Below are positions 26,440 through 35,487 of a stretch of 64,000 bases of DNA, piece after piece. Made by a program: the position numbers and the translations under genes. This stretch comes from M0108 sp963841065 (GTDB lineage Bacteria > Pseudomonadota > Gammaproteobacteria > Chromatiales > Chromatiaceae). Each line of letters begins with the position of its first letter. Within the stretch, counting starts at the first letter, position 1. The stretch lies in contig CAWJBI010000049.1 of the NCBI GenBank assembly GCA_963841065.1, positions 62,001 to 126,000 of the forward strand, read 5' to 3'. Under the pieces are notes generated by a model. That model saw only the letters and a program-made list of their open reading frames with translations, was not told where the DNA came from and ran no database searches.

Positions 26440-27451
26440 ATGAGCACTGTTGCGGAGATAGGCGGCGGCACTTTCCAGGGCATCAAACTGTTGCTGTGCG
26501 AAAACCCGCTGCCGCCGATTGAAAAGGCAATCGCGGCTGCCCAGGCCGAAGTGCCGCACAGCAATTATTACACCGAGCCCGATCCGGCGCCGCTACGCCA
26601 GCTCATCAGCGAGCAGATCGGCGTGCCCGAACGGCTCGTTCACATCAACGCCGGCTCCGAAACCATCCTGCGCCAGTTGTTCGACCGCTTCGGTCAGCAG
26701 GTGCATCTGCTGACGCCGACCTATGTGCTGTTTCCCGAAGTCGCCCGGCACTATACGGAACAACGGCTGCTGCCCGAAAACGATTTCGCCTTCGATCTTG
26801 CTGAATTGGCGATTCCGCAGGGCACCACGCTCGCGGTCATTGTGAATCCGAACAATCCCAATGGCGGCATCTTCGACATGAAGCCATTGCCTGAGCTGTT
26901 GCGCCGCCACCCGGAGACGCGCTTTCTGGTCGACGAGGCGTTCATCGGCCTGGCAGGACAATCCGTGGCGCACCTGGTGCCCGAGCATCCCAACCTGCTG
27001 GTGACGCCTACCTGTCCAAGGCCCACAGCCTGGCAGGTTTTCGTGTCGGCTATGGCATCTTTCCGGAAGGCATCGCCGATGATCTGAACAGCCGCAACGA
27101 TGCATATCCGCTCGCCAGTCCCAGTCAGGCGGCGGCTGTCGCCACGCTTCGGCACGAGGACCAATTCATGCGCGTGCGGTGCAGTTGCGCGCATGGACCG
27201 AGCTACCCGCGGCACAGTTGCGCACCTTGGGTGTGCGCACCTATCCAACCGAGACCTATATCTTCCTCGCGGACTTCGCGCCCCATGATGCCGGGTATTT
27301 GGCAGAGGCGCTGAAGGCACGAGGAATTCTAATCAAACCTTTGAACGACCCAAAGCTGGGTAACGGATTTATGCGTATAACGACGGCGCTACCGAAAGAG
27401 AATGTCCGCTTCTTCGGCGCGCTCAAGGAGTTATTTGCCATGAGCCCTAAC
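26440..27451 (+). pseudogene. PLP-dependent aminotransferase (histidinol-phosphate aminotransferase-like), cassette 4, frameshifted
   Basis: Fold-type I aminotransferase in three frames. The first holds the cofactor motifs VIVNPNNPNGG and FLVDEAFIGL. The second (from about 27005) holds the lysine site LSKAHSLAGFRVGYGIF. The third (from about 27172) holds VQLRAWTELPAAQLRTLGVR and the C-terminal GNGFMRITTALP. All key residues of a HisC-like enzyme are recoverable, so the gene was complete before decay. A ribosome site (AAGGGGGGCGG) precedes the ATG at 26440. No stop occurs before attC 5; the last frame runs on to 27709. Confidence 0.75.
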
Positions 27452-27503
27452 AAGGCGCTTCAGCCGACGCTCGTACCTCGCGCGGCTGAGCCTTACGTTA
27501 TGC
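27445..27503 (+). other. attC recombination site 5
   Basis: Exactly 59 bases. R'' CCCTAAC (27445-27451) complements the cassette 4 start GTTAGGG, and R' is GTTATGC (27497-27503). The inner arms GGCGCTTCAGCCG and CGGCTGAGCC pair. It closes the 2.3-kb cassette 4. Confidence 0.88.
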
Positions 27504-28119
27504 AGATTCAGATTCATCGTTGGCCGGTCTCCGGGTGGATCGTTTCGACGGCGTGCGTGCCACCTGACGGGCACATCGTGCCTCTGCTCTCAAGAGGCGC
27601 AGCACACCCCTGGCTAAGAATAAGGGATAACTCCGTCTCGGTATACAATCACACGGTGCTTGACAGGATGTCGGTGTTACAGGGTTATGCCCAGCAAGTA
27701 ACTTGGTGATAAACCTGTAACCGAAACGTGAGGACCACCGGGGCAAAGGCAAAGATCGAGATCCCCGAGGACATCCAGGCGATCGATCAATGGACGTGTT
27801 CGCACCCATGAGCCTGGTTGACAGCGACACGTCGCCGCTGCCAACCTCGCGGTGATCGGCCGACTGGACCTGCTGCACAGCCTGTTTGGCCGCATCCCTT
27901 CAACCGCCTTGCCCGGCGCCCTTGGCGCGGCTAAGATCGGAACCCGATCCGGTCTCGGGCGGTTGCACCTCCTCTCCCTTATCCGTGGCTGACTGGACGG
28001 GCGAGTGCCACCAGGCCCATCCCGCGGTCTTCGCCCCGCAAGGACCCCGCCAACTGCCGCTGGCGCTGGTCACTGGCCTGACATCGGGACACTTAGTAGC
28101 GGAGTAAAAACCCAAGTCC
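27504..28119. other. Region after the last attC, no gene recognised
   Basis: About 600 bases. A 69-codon frame begins at the ATG inside the R' box of attC 5 (MQIQIHRWPVSGW, ending 27709) and could be a cassette 5 gene, but it resembles nothing I know. No further R'' box GCATAAC is visible, so a fifth cassette, if present, has lost its own attC. The rest shows only short broken frames. Confidence 0.45.
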
Positions 28120-29889
28120 ATGGACCCCCGACCCCCAGAGCTCGATCCCGCCTCGCCAGCCGGCGGCCGCAAGCCCGGACCGGATAACCGCTGGACGGTC
28201 CCGGACCTGATCGACTTCGAGTATTACCTCGAACGCGACGAACAAGAGCTGCGCGAGCGCCCCGCCGCGCGCGTGGCACTCGCGGACCGGGATCGAGCCA
28301 TCTACCTGGATCACGTCGCCCCGGCGCTGGCGGGCACGGACCCCCATTCCTCCCCGCACCGGCGCGGGAGCCTGCGCCGCTGGCTGACGGCGCGCCGTGA
28401 TGCGGAACTCCCGGACGTGCGCGCCCTGCTGCCCGGCACCGCCTTTGCGCAGACCCAGCGGCTGGGGACCCTGACCCTGGCCGTGGCCGGCTTCCTGATA
28501 GGTAGCGGCGCGGCCTCCGCCCTCCTCAGCTACGACGGGCGCCTTCCGGTCAATGTCTCCTGGTACCTCTTTCTGTTGGTGGGCGTGCAGTTCCTCTTGA
28601 TTGGCGGCGGCGTTCTCGCCTGGGTGCTGCGCCGGTCTCGGCCCGTCGGGGCCGCCATCCAGGACGTCACGGTGCTTGGCCGGCTCATCCGGCCCCTCTT
28701 CAGGCGCCTCGGGAGTTGGGTGCAACAGCAACGTCTGGCCCATGCGAGCCAGGAGGTCAGGGATCGCGCCCTCGCCGGCACCGGGATGCTGAAGTCCCAG
28801 TATCAGCTTTATGGGCCTGTCTCCTATCTGCCGGTCCTGGTCCCGGCCCAGGTATTTGGGGTCGCCTTCAACCTGGGGGTTATCCTCACGACCGTCGCCT
28901 TGGAGTGGTTTACGGATCTGGCCTTCGGCTGGGGCTCGGCCCTGGATGTCGGTCCCCAGGCCGTTTACGAACTGGCCCGCGCCGTTGCCACGCCCTGGTC
29001 CTGGCTGTTTGGCGAGGGGGTTGGCTATCCGACGCTGGACCAGGTGGCCGGCAGTCGCATCAACCTCAAGGACCCCCTGTTCTTGCTCGATGCCGGGCAT
29101 TTACGCTCCTGGCGCTGGTTCCTGGTGCTAGCGGTCCTTACCTACGGCCTGCTGCCCCGGCTCGGTCTGCTGTTGGCATCGATTTTTGCCCAGCGGCACC
29201 TCCTTAAACGGCTCCCCTTTACTCACGCACGCACCCAGGCCCTCTACGCACGCCTGGTGACCCCGCGCCTGGAGACCGGGATCCGGATCGGCGGTCAGGG
29301 TCCGGCGATGCCCATTCCGGCCCCCCTGATTCCCCGCGAATCTCGCAAAGCTAAGCCCGGGTCACAGCCACGGCCCCTGGGCGAGCTGGAATCCACGGCC
29401 CTACCCCCCGCCATCGCCGTCGCCGGCGGCATCGCCCCGGATGCCTGCCTGCTGCTGGTTCATGTCGATGTGGACGATCTGATCGGGGATGAAGACCGCC
29501 CGCGGCTTGCTCGTCTGATCGAGGCCCACACCGGCTGGCGAGTTGCCGGCGCTGCCTGCTTTGGGTCCGGTACCCTCATGACCGAGGCTGTGATCCGGTG
29601 GCTGGTGGAGCAGGATTGGCAGGCCCCGCCGGCACGGGTCGTGATCCTCATGGACGGCTCCCAGCCGCCCATCACCGAGAATCTGAGCTTCCTTCGGGAA
29701 CTGCGCGCCGCCGCCGGCACCCGCGCCCAACTCCTGCTCACCCTGGTTGGGGATCCCCAGGACGATGACCCCTTGCCGCCAGTACGGGCCTTTGACTTCA
29801 CCGACTGGCAGCGCAAGATCGACGCGCTAGGCGACCCCTACCTGCGTCTGGCCATGCTGGCACCCCTCAACACGGATGGAGAGCCGTGA
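28120..29889 (+). CDS. DUF2868 membrane protein
   Basis: The 589-residue protein fits DUF2868, a family of unknown function that is regularly paired with DUF3482 GTPases. An N-terminal soluble region of about 100 residues is followed by hydrophobic helices at roughly 110-130, 140-165, 235-265 and 325-350. The soluble C-terminal domain (about 430-585) has a Rossmann-like alternation (ACLLLVHVDVDDL, PARVVILMDGSQPP). Its stop overlaps the GTPase start by four bases, so the two are co-translated. It may tether or regulate the GTPase at the inner membrane; that is inference. Confidence 0.8.
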   Translation: MDPRPPELDPASPAGGRKPGPDNRWTVPDLIDFEYYLERDEQELRERPAARVALADRDRAIYLDHVAPALAGTDPHSSPHRRGSLRRWLTARRDAELPDVRALLPGTAFAQTQRLGTLTLAVAGFLIGSGAASALLSYDGRLPVNVSWYLFLLVGVQFLLIGGGVLAWVLRRSRPVGAAIQDVTVLGRLIRPLFRRLGSWVQQQRLAHASQEVRDRALAGTGMLKSQYQLYGPVSYLPVLVPAQVFGVAFNLGVILTTVALEWFTDLAFGWGSALDVGPQAVYELARAVATPWSWLFGEGVGYPTLDQVAGSRINLKDPLFLLDAGHLRSWRWFLVLAVLTYGLLPRLGLLLASIFAQRHLLKRLPFTHARTQALYARLVTPRLETGIRIGGQGPAMPIPAPLIPRESRKAKPGSQPRPLGELESTALPPAIAVAGGIAPDACLLLVHVDVDDLIGDEDRPRLARLIEAHTGWRVAGAACFGSGTLMTEAVIRWLVEQDWQAPPARVVILMDGSQPPITENLSFLRELRAAAGTRAQLLLTLVGDPQDDDPLPPVRAFDFTDWQRKIDALGDPYLRLAMLAPLNTDGEP

Positions 29890-31334
29890 TGGCGAATGAT
29901 AGGGGTGAGATCCCCAGACTGGCGATCATGGGCCACCCCAATGCGGGTAAATCCTCGGTAGTCGCCACCTTGACCGAGAACGACCGCATCGCCATCGACC
30001 AGCGCGCGGGCACTACCACGGAATCGGACTTTTATCCGGTCATCATTGACGGCCAGACGGTCATCGAGTTCATCGACACTCCCGGTTTCCAGAACCCGGG
30101 GGCGATTCTGGAGTGGTTCCAGGCGCACCCGGAGATTCGCGACCTGGCCCGGGAGTTTGTCAAGACCCATCGCCACGACCCCCTGTTCTCCCACGATTGC
30201 GCGCTCCTGGAGCCGGTGGCGGCGGGGGCCGGCATGATCCTGGTGGTGGACGGCTCCAAGCGCATCAAGGAAAAGGACCGCATCGAGATCGAGCTGATGC
30301 GTCTCACCGCGCGGCCGCGCATGGCGATCCTCAACAACCTGACCAAGGAGACCCGCCACATGGCCCAGTGGCAGGATACCTTGAGCAAGGGATTCAACTC
30401 GGTGCGCGAATTTAACGCCCACCGCGCGACCTATGGCGAGCGCATCAAGCTGCTCAAGGCCCTCAAGAGCATTGATCAGCGCTGGGAGGAGCGGCTGGCG
30501 CGGACCATCGATGCCTTCCAGCGTGCCTGGGATCGGCGCACCGATCAGGCGGTGGATACCATCGTGACCCTCATGAAGGATGCGCTGGGATTGAGGGTGA
30601 GCAAAACCTTCAAGGAATCCAGGCTGGACATGCAGGGCGGGCGAAACCAGGCCAAGGCCGAGGTGATGGTGGAGTTGGAAAATAGTCTGCGCAAGCTGGA
30701 GGCCAATGCTCACCGGCAGATCCGCGCCAACTTTCGGCACCATGTTTGGGACCAGCCGCCGGACTCGCTGCTGGCCAAGGACCTGCTGTCCGATGAGGTG
30801 GGCCAAGCCTTGGGGTTATCCCGGCGGGCGCTCGCCCTCGCCGGCATGACCGCCGGGGCCGCGACGGGCGCCGGGGTGGACATGGCGCTGGCCGGGAGTT
30901 CCCTGGGTGGGGCGGCCTTTCTGGGTGCCGTCGCGGGTGGGCTGCTGGGATTCGCGGGTGGCAGGGCCCTCGCCAAACTGGATATCGAGATCAAACCAGG
31001 CACCGCGCGCTTCACCGCGGGTCCGGTGTCCAACCCCAAGTTCCCCTTTATCCTGCTCGACCGTGCCCTGCTCTACAGTGCCCGGGCCATGAACTGGGCC
31101 CACGGACGCCAGGCTGCTGACGAGGGTGCCCCGGATAAGGTCCCGGAGGCCCGGATCCCGGTTGTGGGGTTCACGGAAGAGCTCAGCGCCGCCGAGCAGC
31201 GCGAGCTGGCCCGCTTTTTCGCCGCTATTCGTAAGGGTAAGGCGGCGGACGGGGAGGAGGCTTGCCGGACCATCATTAAACGCGTCCTGCACGATCTCTC
31301 CGAGAATCGCATCGACAGCCGGGTTCATCTTTGA
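29886..31334 (+). CDS. DUF3482 GTPase
   Basis: A 482-residue TrmE-Era-like GTPase followed by a DUF3482 domain. The G1 loop GHPNAGKSS lies at about residue 16-24, the G2 threonine in AGTTTESDF, G3 DTPGFQN near 64 and G4-like NNLTKE near 152. The C-terminal half has a glycine/alanine-rich amphipathic segment (about 310-360) that could insert into a membrane. The protein is paired with the DUF2868 gene by ATGA overlap. Function is unknown. Confidence 0.85.
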   Translation: MMANDRGEIPRLAIMGHPNAGKSSVVATLTENDRIAIDQRAGTTTESDFYPVIIDGQTVIEFIDTPGFQNPGAILEWFQAHPEIRDLAREFVKTHRHDPLFSHDCALLEPVAAGAGMILVVDGSKRIKEKDRIEIELMRLTARPRMAILNNLTKETRHMAQWQDTLSKGFNSVREFNAHRATYGERIKLLKALKSIDQRWEERLARTIDAFQRAWDRRTDQAVDTIVTLMKDALGLRVSKTFKESRLDMQGGRNQAKAEVMVELENSLRKLEANAHRQIRANFRHHVWDQPPDSLLAKDLLSDEVGQALGLSRRALALAGMTAGAATGAGVDMALAGSSLGGAAFLGAVAGGLLGFAGGRALAKLDIEIKPGTARFTAGPVSNPKFPFILLDRALLYSARAMNWAHGRQAADEGAPDKVPEARIPVVGFTEELSAAEQRELARFFAAIRKGKAADGEEACRTIIKRVLHDLSENRIDSRVHL

Positions 31335-31437
31335 GCCGGGAAGGTCCCGGGTGGGCTTTAGGCGTCATGGGCGGAGTTCCCCATGCCGCGACAACGGGGC
31401 GGCCGAGGCAGTGACTGGCTAACCAAGATAGGACCTT

Positions 31438-32766
31438 ATGAAAATAAACCAGACCGATCCCTGTTGCGACGTCCTCATCATTGGTGGCGGACCGGCCGGC
31501 TCTACCGCGGCCGCCCTGCTAGGGGAGAAAGGCCACCGGGTCACGCTCTTGGAAAAGGCACGGCACCCGCGCTTCCATATCGGTGAATCCTTGCTGCCGG
31601 CTAATTTGCCACTGCTCGAGCGGTTGGGCGTGCGTGCCGAGGTCGAGGGTATCGGCATGGCGAAATGGGGGGCCGAATTCATTTCCCCCTGGCACGAGCA
31701 CAGCCAGTCCTTTGAGTTCGCGGATGCCTGGGATAAGTCCATGCCGTACGCCTACCAGGTGCGACGTTCCGAGTTCGACGAGATCCTGATTCGCAATGCC
31801 TGTCGCAAAGGCGCCACCGTCATCGAAGGCTGCCGCGTGCGCGACGTGGAATTCCTGCCGAACGGCGAAGGCGCTATCGTCCGGGCGGAGCATGACGATG
31901 GCCGCGCGGAGTCCTGGCAATGTCGCTTCCTGATCGACGCCTCCGGCCGTGACACCTTCCTGGGCAACCGGTTTAAGGCCAAGCACCGGAATCCCAAGCA
32001 CAACAGCTCATCGCTCTATGGCCACTTCAAGGGCGCGCGGCGCAATCCGGGCAAGAAGGAAGGCCACATCACCATCTTCTGGTTCGAGCATGGGTGGTTC
32101 TGGTTTATTCCCCTCGCGGACGGCACCACCAGCGTCGGCGCCGTTACCTGGCCTTACTATCTGAAGACCCGCACTAAACCGCTGCAGGCTTTCTTCATGG
32201 ATCTCATCGCCATGTGCCCAGCCCTCGCGGAGCGACTCCAGGGCGCGGTATTGGTGTCGGAGGTGGAGGCCACGGGCAATTTTTCCTATACCTGCGACCA
32301 CACCCACGGCACCCGCTACCTGCTGTTGGGCGATGCCTATGCCTTCATCGATCCGGTTTTCTCGTCCGGCGTCATGCTGGCTATGAACAGCGCCTTCGCC
32401 GGGGCCGAGGCGGTGGATACTTGTCTCCGAGAACCGGGCAAGACCGCCCAGGCCTTACAAGAATTTGATCGGATCATGAAGCACGGACCCAAGGAGTTTT
32501 CCTGGTTCATCTACCGCGTCACCAATCCCACCATGCGCGATTTATTCATGGCGCCACGCAATGTCTTCCGGGCCAAGGAGGCCTTGCTGTCGGTATTGGC
32601 CGGCGACATCTTCGGCAAGACGCCCATCTGGCGTTCCGTACTGGTATTCAAGGCGATCTATTACCTCGCCTCTCTGGCCAACCTGAAGCCGACAGTTATG
32701 GCCTGGAAGCGGCGTAAAATGAATATCCGCTACGTGGAAGACTCCGAAGAGATCAGCTACCGATGA
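31438..32766 (+). CDS. FAD-dependent halogenase-like oxidoreductase
   Basis: A 442-residue flavoprotein of the tryptophan-halogenase-like superfamily. The FAD-binding GGGPAGS is at 16-22. FHIGESLLP, typical of this group, follows near 47-54, and a lysine in AKWGAEF (Lys76) sits where halogenases keep their catalytic lysine. The motif W-F-W-F-I-P at 220-225 fits the WxWxIP signature of flavin-dependent halogenases. GDAYAFIDPVFSSG near 314 is the second FAD region. It is the first gene of the plus-strand pigment operon and overlaps the chorismatase by four bases. Halogenation of the polyene is plausible; a plain reductase or hydroxylase role is the alternative. Confidence 0.8.
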   Translation: MKINQTDPCCDVLIIGGGPAGSTAAALLGEKGHRVTLLEKARHPRFHIGESLLPANLPLLERLGVRAEVEGIGMAKWGAEFISPWHEHSQSFEFADAWDKSMPYAYQVRRSEFDEILIRNACRKGATVIEGCRVRDVEFLPNGEGAIVRAEHDDGRAESWQCRFLIDASGRDTFLGNRFKAKHRNPKHNSSSLYGHFKGARRNPGKKEGHITIFWFEHGWFWFIPLADGTTSVGAVTWPYYLKTRTKPLQAFFMDLIAMCPALAERLQGAVLVSEVEATGNFSYTCDHTHGTRYLLLGDAYAFIDPVFSSGVMLAMNSAFAGAEAVDTCLREPGKTAQALQEFDRIMKHGPKEFSWFIYRVTNPTMRDLFMAPRNVFRAKEALLSVLAGDIFGKTPIWRSVLVFKAIYYLASLANLKPTVMAWKRRKMNIRYVEDSEEISYR

Positions 32767-33824
32767 AGCCTGCGGGCGATATCCTGTGGCTGGAATATCT
32801 ACCCGCATCTCGGGTTTGCCAGCACGCACACGACGAACAGGACAGCGCACTCGGCGGCGTTTGCTTTTCGCACCCCGCCATCTCTCATGATACCGTGGGG
32901 CTGCCGCTCGTGGCCGTGGACATGCGCTTGCCGGCAGGCCAAGAGGCCATCTGCGAGGTCTGGCATAGCCAGGAACCCCTGCATTCCGGCCGGCATGGCC
33001 ATATCCGTTATCGTCAGGGTAAAACCTTGCTGTTCGGCTGTCTGACCTTGGAAGAAGCTGCTGGGGATAGGCCCCTGGATTCGCGCGCTCCCCTGCAGGT
33101 CGCGACGGAGACCGCCTACCAGTCTGTCTTTGAGCTACTCGAATCCCGCGGCTATACCGCCGTTCTACGCTTCTGGAATTATTTTCCGGCGATCAATTGG
33201 GTAAGTCACAGCATGGAGCGTTACCACCAGTTCAACATTGGCCGCCAGGATGCTTTCCTTGCCCATGGCCGCTTAGTCATCGGCAAGGTACCGGCCGCCT
33301 GCGCCCTAGGCACCGCCGCCGGCCGCCTCCATATCGCCTTTCTGGCTGCCCGGGCGGACATGATGGGCATCGAAAACCCGCGGCAGGTCAGCGCTTACCA
33401 TTACCCCAGCCAGTACGGTCCGCGTAGCCCGACCTTCTCCCGCGCCTCCCTCGTCAACCTGGGCGGATGCGACATGCTGTTCATTTCCGGCACGGCCAGC
33501 ATCGTTGGTCATGAGACCCTGCACGTTGGCGATGTGGCGGCGCAGACAAGAGAATCCCTCCACAACATTGAAGGCGTCGTCGCGGAGGCCAACCGTCGGG
33601 CTCCAAAGGCCAACTTCCGCCTCGACAACCTTGCCTACAACATCTATGTTCGACATCCAGAAGACTTGGTCAGGGTGCGCCACGAAATGACACAATTTAT
33701 TGGCGTCCCCGTGTCAGCCGTGTTCTTGCAAGCCGATGTCTGCCGCGCCGACTTGTTGGTCGAAATCGAGGCATCCGGTGGCCATGCCATCCTTCCCCTA
33801 TCACAACCCGGGGCACAGCCATGA
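32763..33824 (+). CDS. Chorismatase, FkbO/Hyg5/XanB2 family
   Basis: The 353-residue product resembles chorismatases that convert chorismate to 3- or 4-hydroxybenzoate or a dihydro derivative. Recognisable stretches are RFWNYFPAINWVS, ERYHQFNIGRQDAFL, QYGPRSPTFSRAS and FISGTASIVGHETLHVGD, all characteristic of this RidA-related fold. In Xanthomonas, XanB2 makes the hydroxybenzoate starter of the aryl polyene xanthomonadin. Its position in this cluster makes the same role likely here. It overlaps both neighbours by four bases. Confidence 0.85.
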   Translation: MKPAGDILWLEYLPASRVCQHAHDEQDSALGGVCFSHPAISHDTVGLPLVAVDMRLPAGQEAICEVWHSQEPLHSGRHGHIRYRQGKTLLFGCLTLEEAAGDRPLDSRAPLQVATETAYQSVFELLESRGYTAVLRFWNYFPAINWVSHSMERYHQFNIGRQDAFLAHGRLVIGKVPAACALGTAAGRLHIAFLAARADMMGIENPRQVSAYHYPSQYGPRSPTFSRASLVNLGGCDMLFISGTASIVGHETLHVGDVAAQTRESLHNIEGVVAEANRRAPKANFRLDNLAYNIYVRHPEDLVRVRHEMTQFIGVPVSAVFLQADVCRADLLVEIEASGGHAILPLSQPGAQP

Positions 33825-34660
33825 CCCACCATCGCAGCCAGGCCGCCCTCGTCGCCCTGCTGCTGGCCTGTCTTCCTGTCCTTGGCATCGCCAGCGAAAA
33901 GCCCCTCTGGGAACTGGGCGCCGGCCTGACCACGCTCTATTTCCCCGACTATCCCGGTTCGGACCAATCCCGCGCCTACGTCCTGCCCTTTCCCTACCTC
34001 ATCTATCGCGGTGATTTCTTCAAGGCGGACCGAGACGGCGTTCGTGGTATCTTCTTCGACAGTGACCGCGTTGAACTCAACATGAGCGTCGGTGCCTCGT
34101 TACCGGTGAACAGCGACGAAAATCGTGCTCGCCAGGGTATGCCAGACTTGCAACCGACGGTGGAGGTTGGACCGGCGCTGGACATCAGCCTATGGCGCAC
34201 CAGCGACCGGCGCTACAAGCTCGATCTGCGCCTGCCCGTCCGGATGGCCATCACCGTGCGAGGTGGGGTGGAGGATATCGGTTGGGTGTTCTCACCGCGC
34301 CTCAACCTGGACATCCTTGATGTCGCGGGGCTTTCCGGCTGGAATCTGGGGTTGCTCGCAGGGCCCCTGTATGGCTCCGAACGCAACCATGACTATTTCT
34401 ATTCGGTGGCTCCGCAATATGCCACCACCGACCGCCCGGCCTTCGACGCCGAGGGTGGCTACGCCGGTAGCCAGTTTTTGATGGCTGTGTCGAAACGCTA
34501 CCCGAAGTATTGGCTTGGTGCCTTTGCTCGCTGGGATAACCTCAAGGGCGCGGTCTTCGTCGATAGTCCGCTGGTCGAGAGCGACTATGCGTTTTCCGTC
34601 GGCATTGGCATCGCCTGGATCCTGGGAGAATCGTCCACTCGCGTCGAGGCATTCGAGTGA
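33821..34660 (+). CDS. MipA/OmpV family outer-membrane protein
   Basis: The 279-residue protein has a signal peptide (ALVALLLACLPVLGIAS, cleavage near residue 25) and alternating beta strands consistent with an outer-membrane barrel. It contains the family patterns WELGAGLTTLYFPDYPGSDQ near the N-terminus, FFDSDRVELNMSVGASLPV and a C-terminal strand with GIGIAWILGES. MipA scaffolds MltA and a synthase in E. coli, and OmpV-like relatives form pores. Within this operon it may help place or anchor the pigment in the outer membrane, which is inference. Confidence 0.8.
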   Translation: MTHHRSQAALVALLLACLPVLGIASEKPLWELGAGLTTLYFPDYPGSDQSRAYVLPFPYLIYRGDFFKADRDGVRGIFFDSDRVELNMSVGASLPVNSDENRARQGMPDLQPTVEVGPALDISLWRTSDRRYKLDLRLPVRMAITVRGGVEDIGWVFSPRLNLDILDVAGLSGWNLGLLAGPLYGSERNHDYFYSVAPQYATTDRPAFDAEGGYAGSQFLMAVSKRYPKYWLGAFARWDNLKGAVFVDSPLVESDYAFSVGIGIAWILGESSTRVEAFE

Positions 34661-35487
34661 GCCCTTACCTTGCGTCATTGCCTGGGATTCTCCGGCACCG
34701 GATGCATCGGTTCTACGAGTACGGCGCGCTGTTGTTCGGCTTGGGACTGCTCGCCACGATTTCGTTGACTTGGTCGCTGCTCGCAGTACCCCTCTATTAC
34801 GTCTTACCCAAGCGGTTGGCCAACCCGCTTGGGCGTTGGGCGATCACCACCATTTTTCGCATCTACCTTGGCGCACTAGGCCTGATCGGCGCTTGCCGTT
34901 TCGATATCAGCGCCCTCGATGCCTTGCGCGCCGAAAGACCGCTAGTGATCGCCCCCAACCACCCCTGCCTGCTCGACGCCCTGATGGTTATCTCCCGGCT
35001 GCCTAACCTCGCCTGCATTATGAAGGCCGACATCCTCGATAACGTCTTCCTGGGCGCCGGCGCACGGCTGGCGGGCTACATCCGCAACGACGCGCAACCG
35101 AGCATGATCAAGCAGGCAGTGGCCGAGCTGAAGAGCGGCAGTCACCTGTTACTCTTTCCTGAAGGCACCCGCACCACCCGCTGGCCGATCAATCCCTGCA
35201 CGGGCGCGACCGCCCTCATCGCCGGTCGGGCCCAGGCGCCGATCCAGACCGTGTTGATCGAGACCGACTCCGCCTACCTCGGCAAGGGCTGGCCCCTGTT
35301 GCGTCGCCCGACGCTGCCTATCACCTATCGCATCCGGCTCGGTCGACGTTTCGATCCGCCGGAACAGGCCAGGGACTTGACCGAGGAACTCGAGCGCTAC
35401 TTTCTTGACGAGTTGCGCAGTGCCCCCTGCGTTCTGCCGCCCTGCGCACCGCGGGGCGCGGAATCCGGTGTAGCTCAGCACACCTGA
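34657..35487 (+). CDS. Lysophospholipid acyltransferase (PlsC-like)
   Basis: A 276-residue membrane-associated acyltransferase of the glycerol-phosphate acyltransferase superfamily. It has an N-terminal hydrophobic segment (about 22-45), the catalytic H-x4-D motif in NHPCLLDA, and the FPEGTRTT glycerophosphate-binding motif. GTG start overlaps the previous stop (GTGA). In aryl-polyene clusters such enzymes are thought to join the polyene acyl chain to a lipid anchor. A second, LpxL-like acyltransferase is present in the opposite operon. Confidence 0.85.
   Translation: MSPYLASLPGILRHRMHRFYEYGALLFGLGLLATISLTWSLLAVPLYYVLPKRLANPLGRWAITTIFRIYLGALGLIGACRFDISALDALRAERPLVIAPNHPCLLDALMVISRLPNLACIMKADILDNVFLGAGARLAGYIRNDAQPSMIKQAVAELKSGSHLLLFPEGTRTTRWPINPCTGATALIAGRAQAPIQTVLIETDSAYLGKGWPLLRRPTLPITYRIRLGRRFDPPEQARDLTEELERYFLDELRSAPCVLPPCAPRGAESGVAQHT

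Larger units (their letters stand above)
19696..27503 (+). mobile_element. Degenerate integron: integrase remnant, IS91 insertion and attC cassette array
   Basis: Five attC sites lie in the same orientation at 22653, 23645, 24335, 25119 and 27445. Each shows an R' box GTTRRRY-like end (GTTAGGC, GTTAGGC, GTTAGAG, GTTAGGG, GTTATGC). In four cassettes the bases starting the cassette are the reverse complement of its own terminal R'' box, for example GTTAGAGCGCACT with AGTGCGCTCTAAC, which is the diagnostic mark of integron cassettes. The integrase remnant lies upstream and points away from the array. The cassette genes are mostly broken, so the array is probably inactive. Confidence 0.85.

Noticed and set aside
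27680..27695. GTTATGC near 27685 as a further attC end
   Set aside because: No R'' box or inner stem accompanies it.
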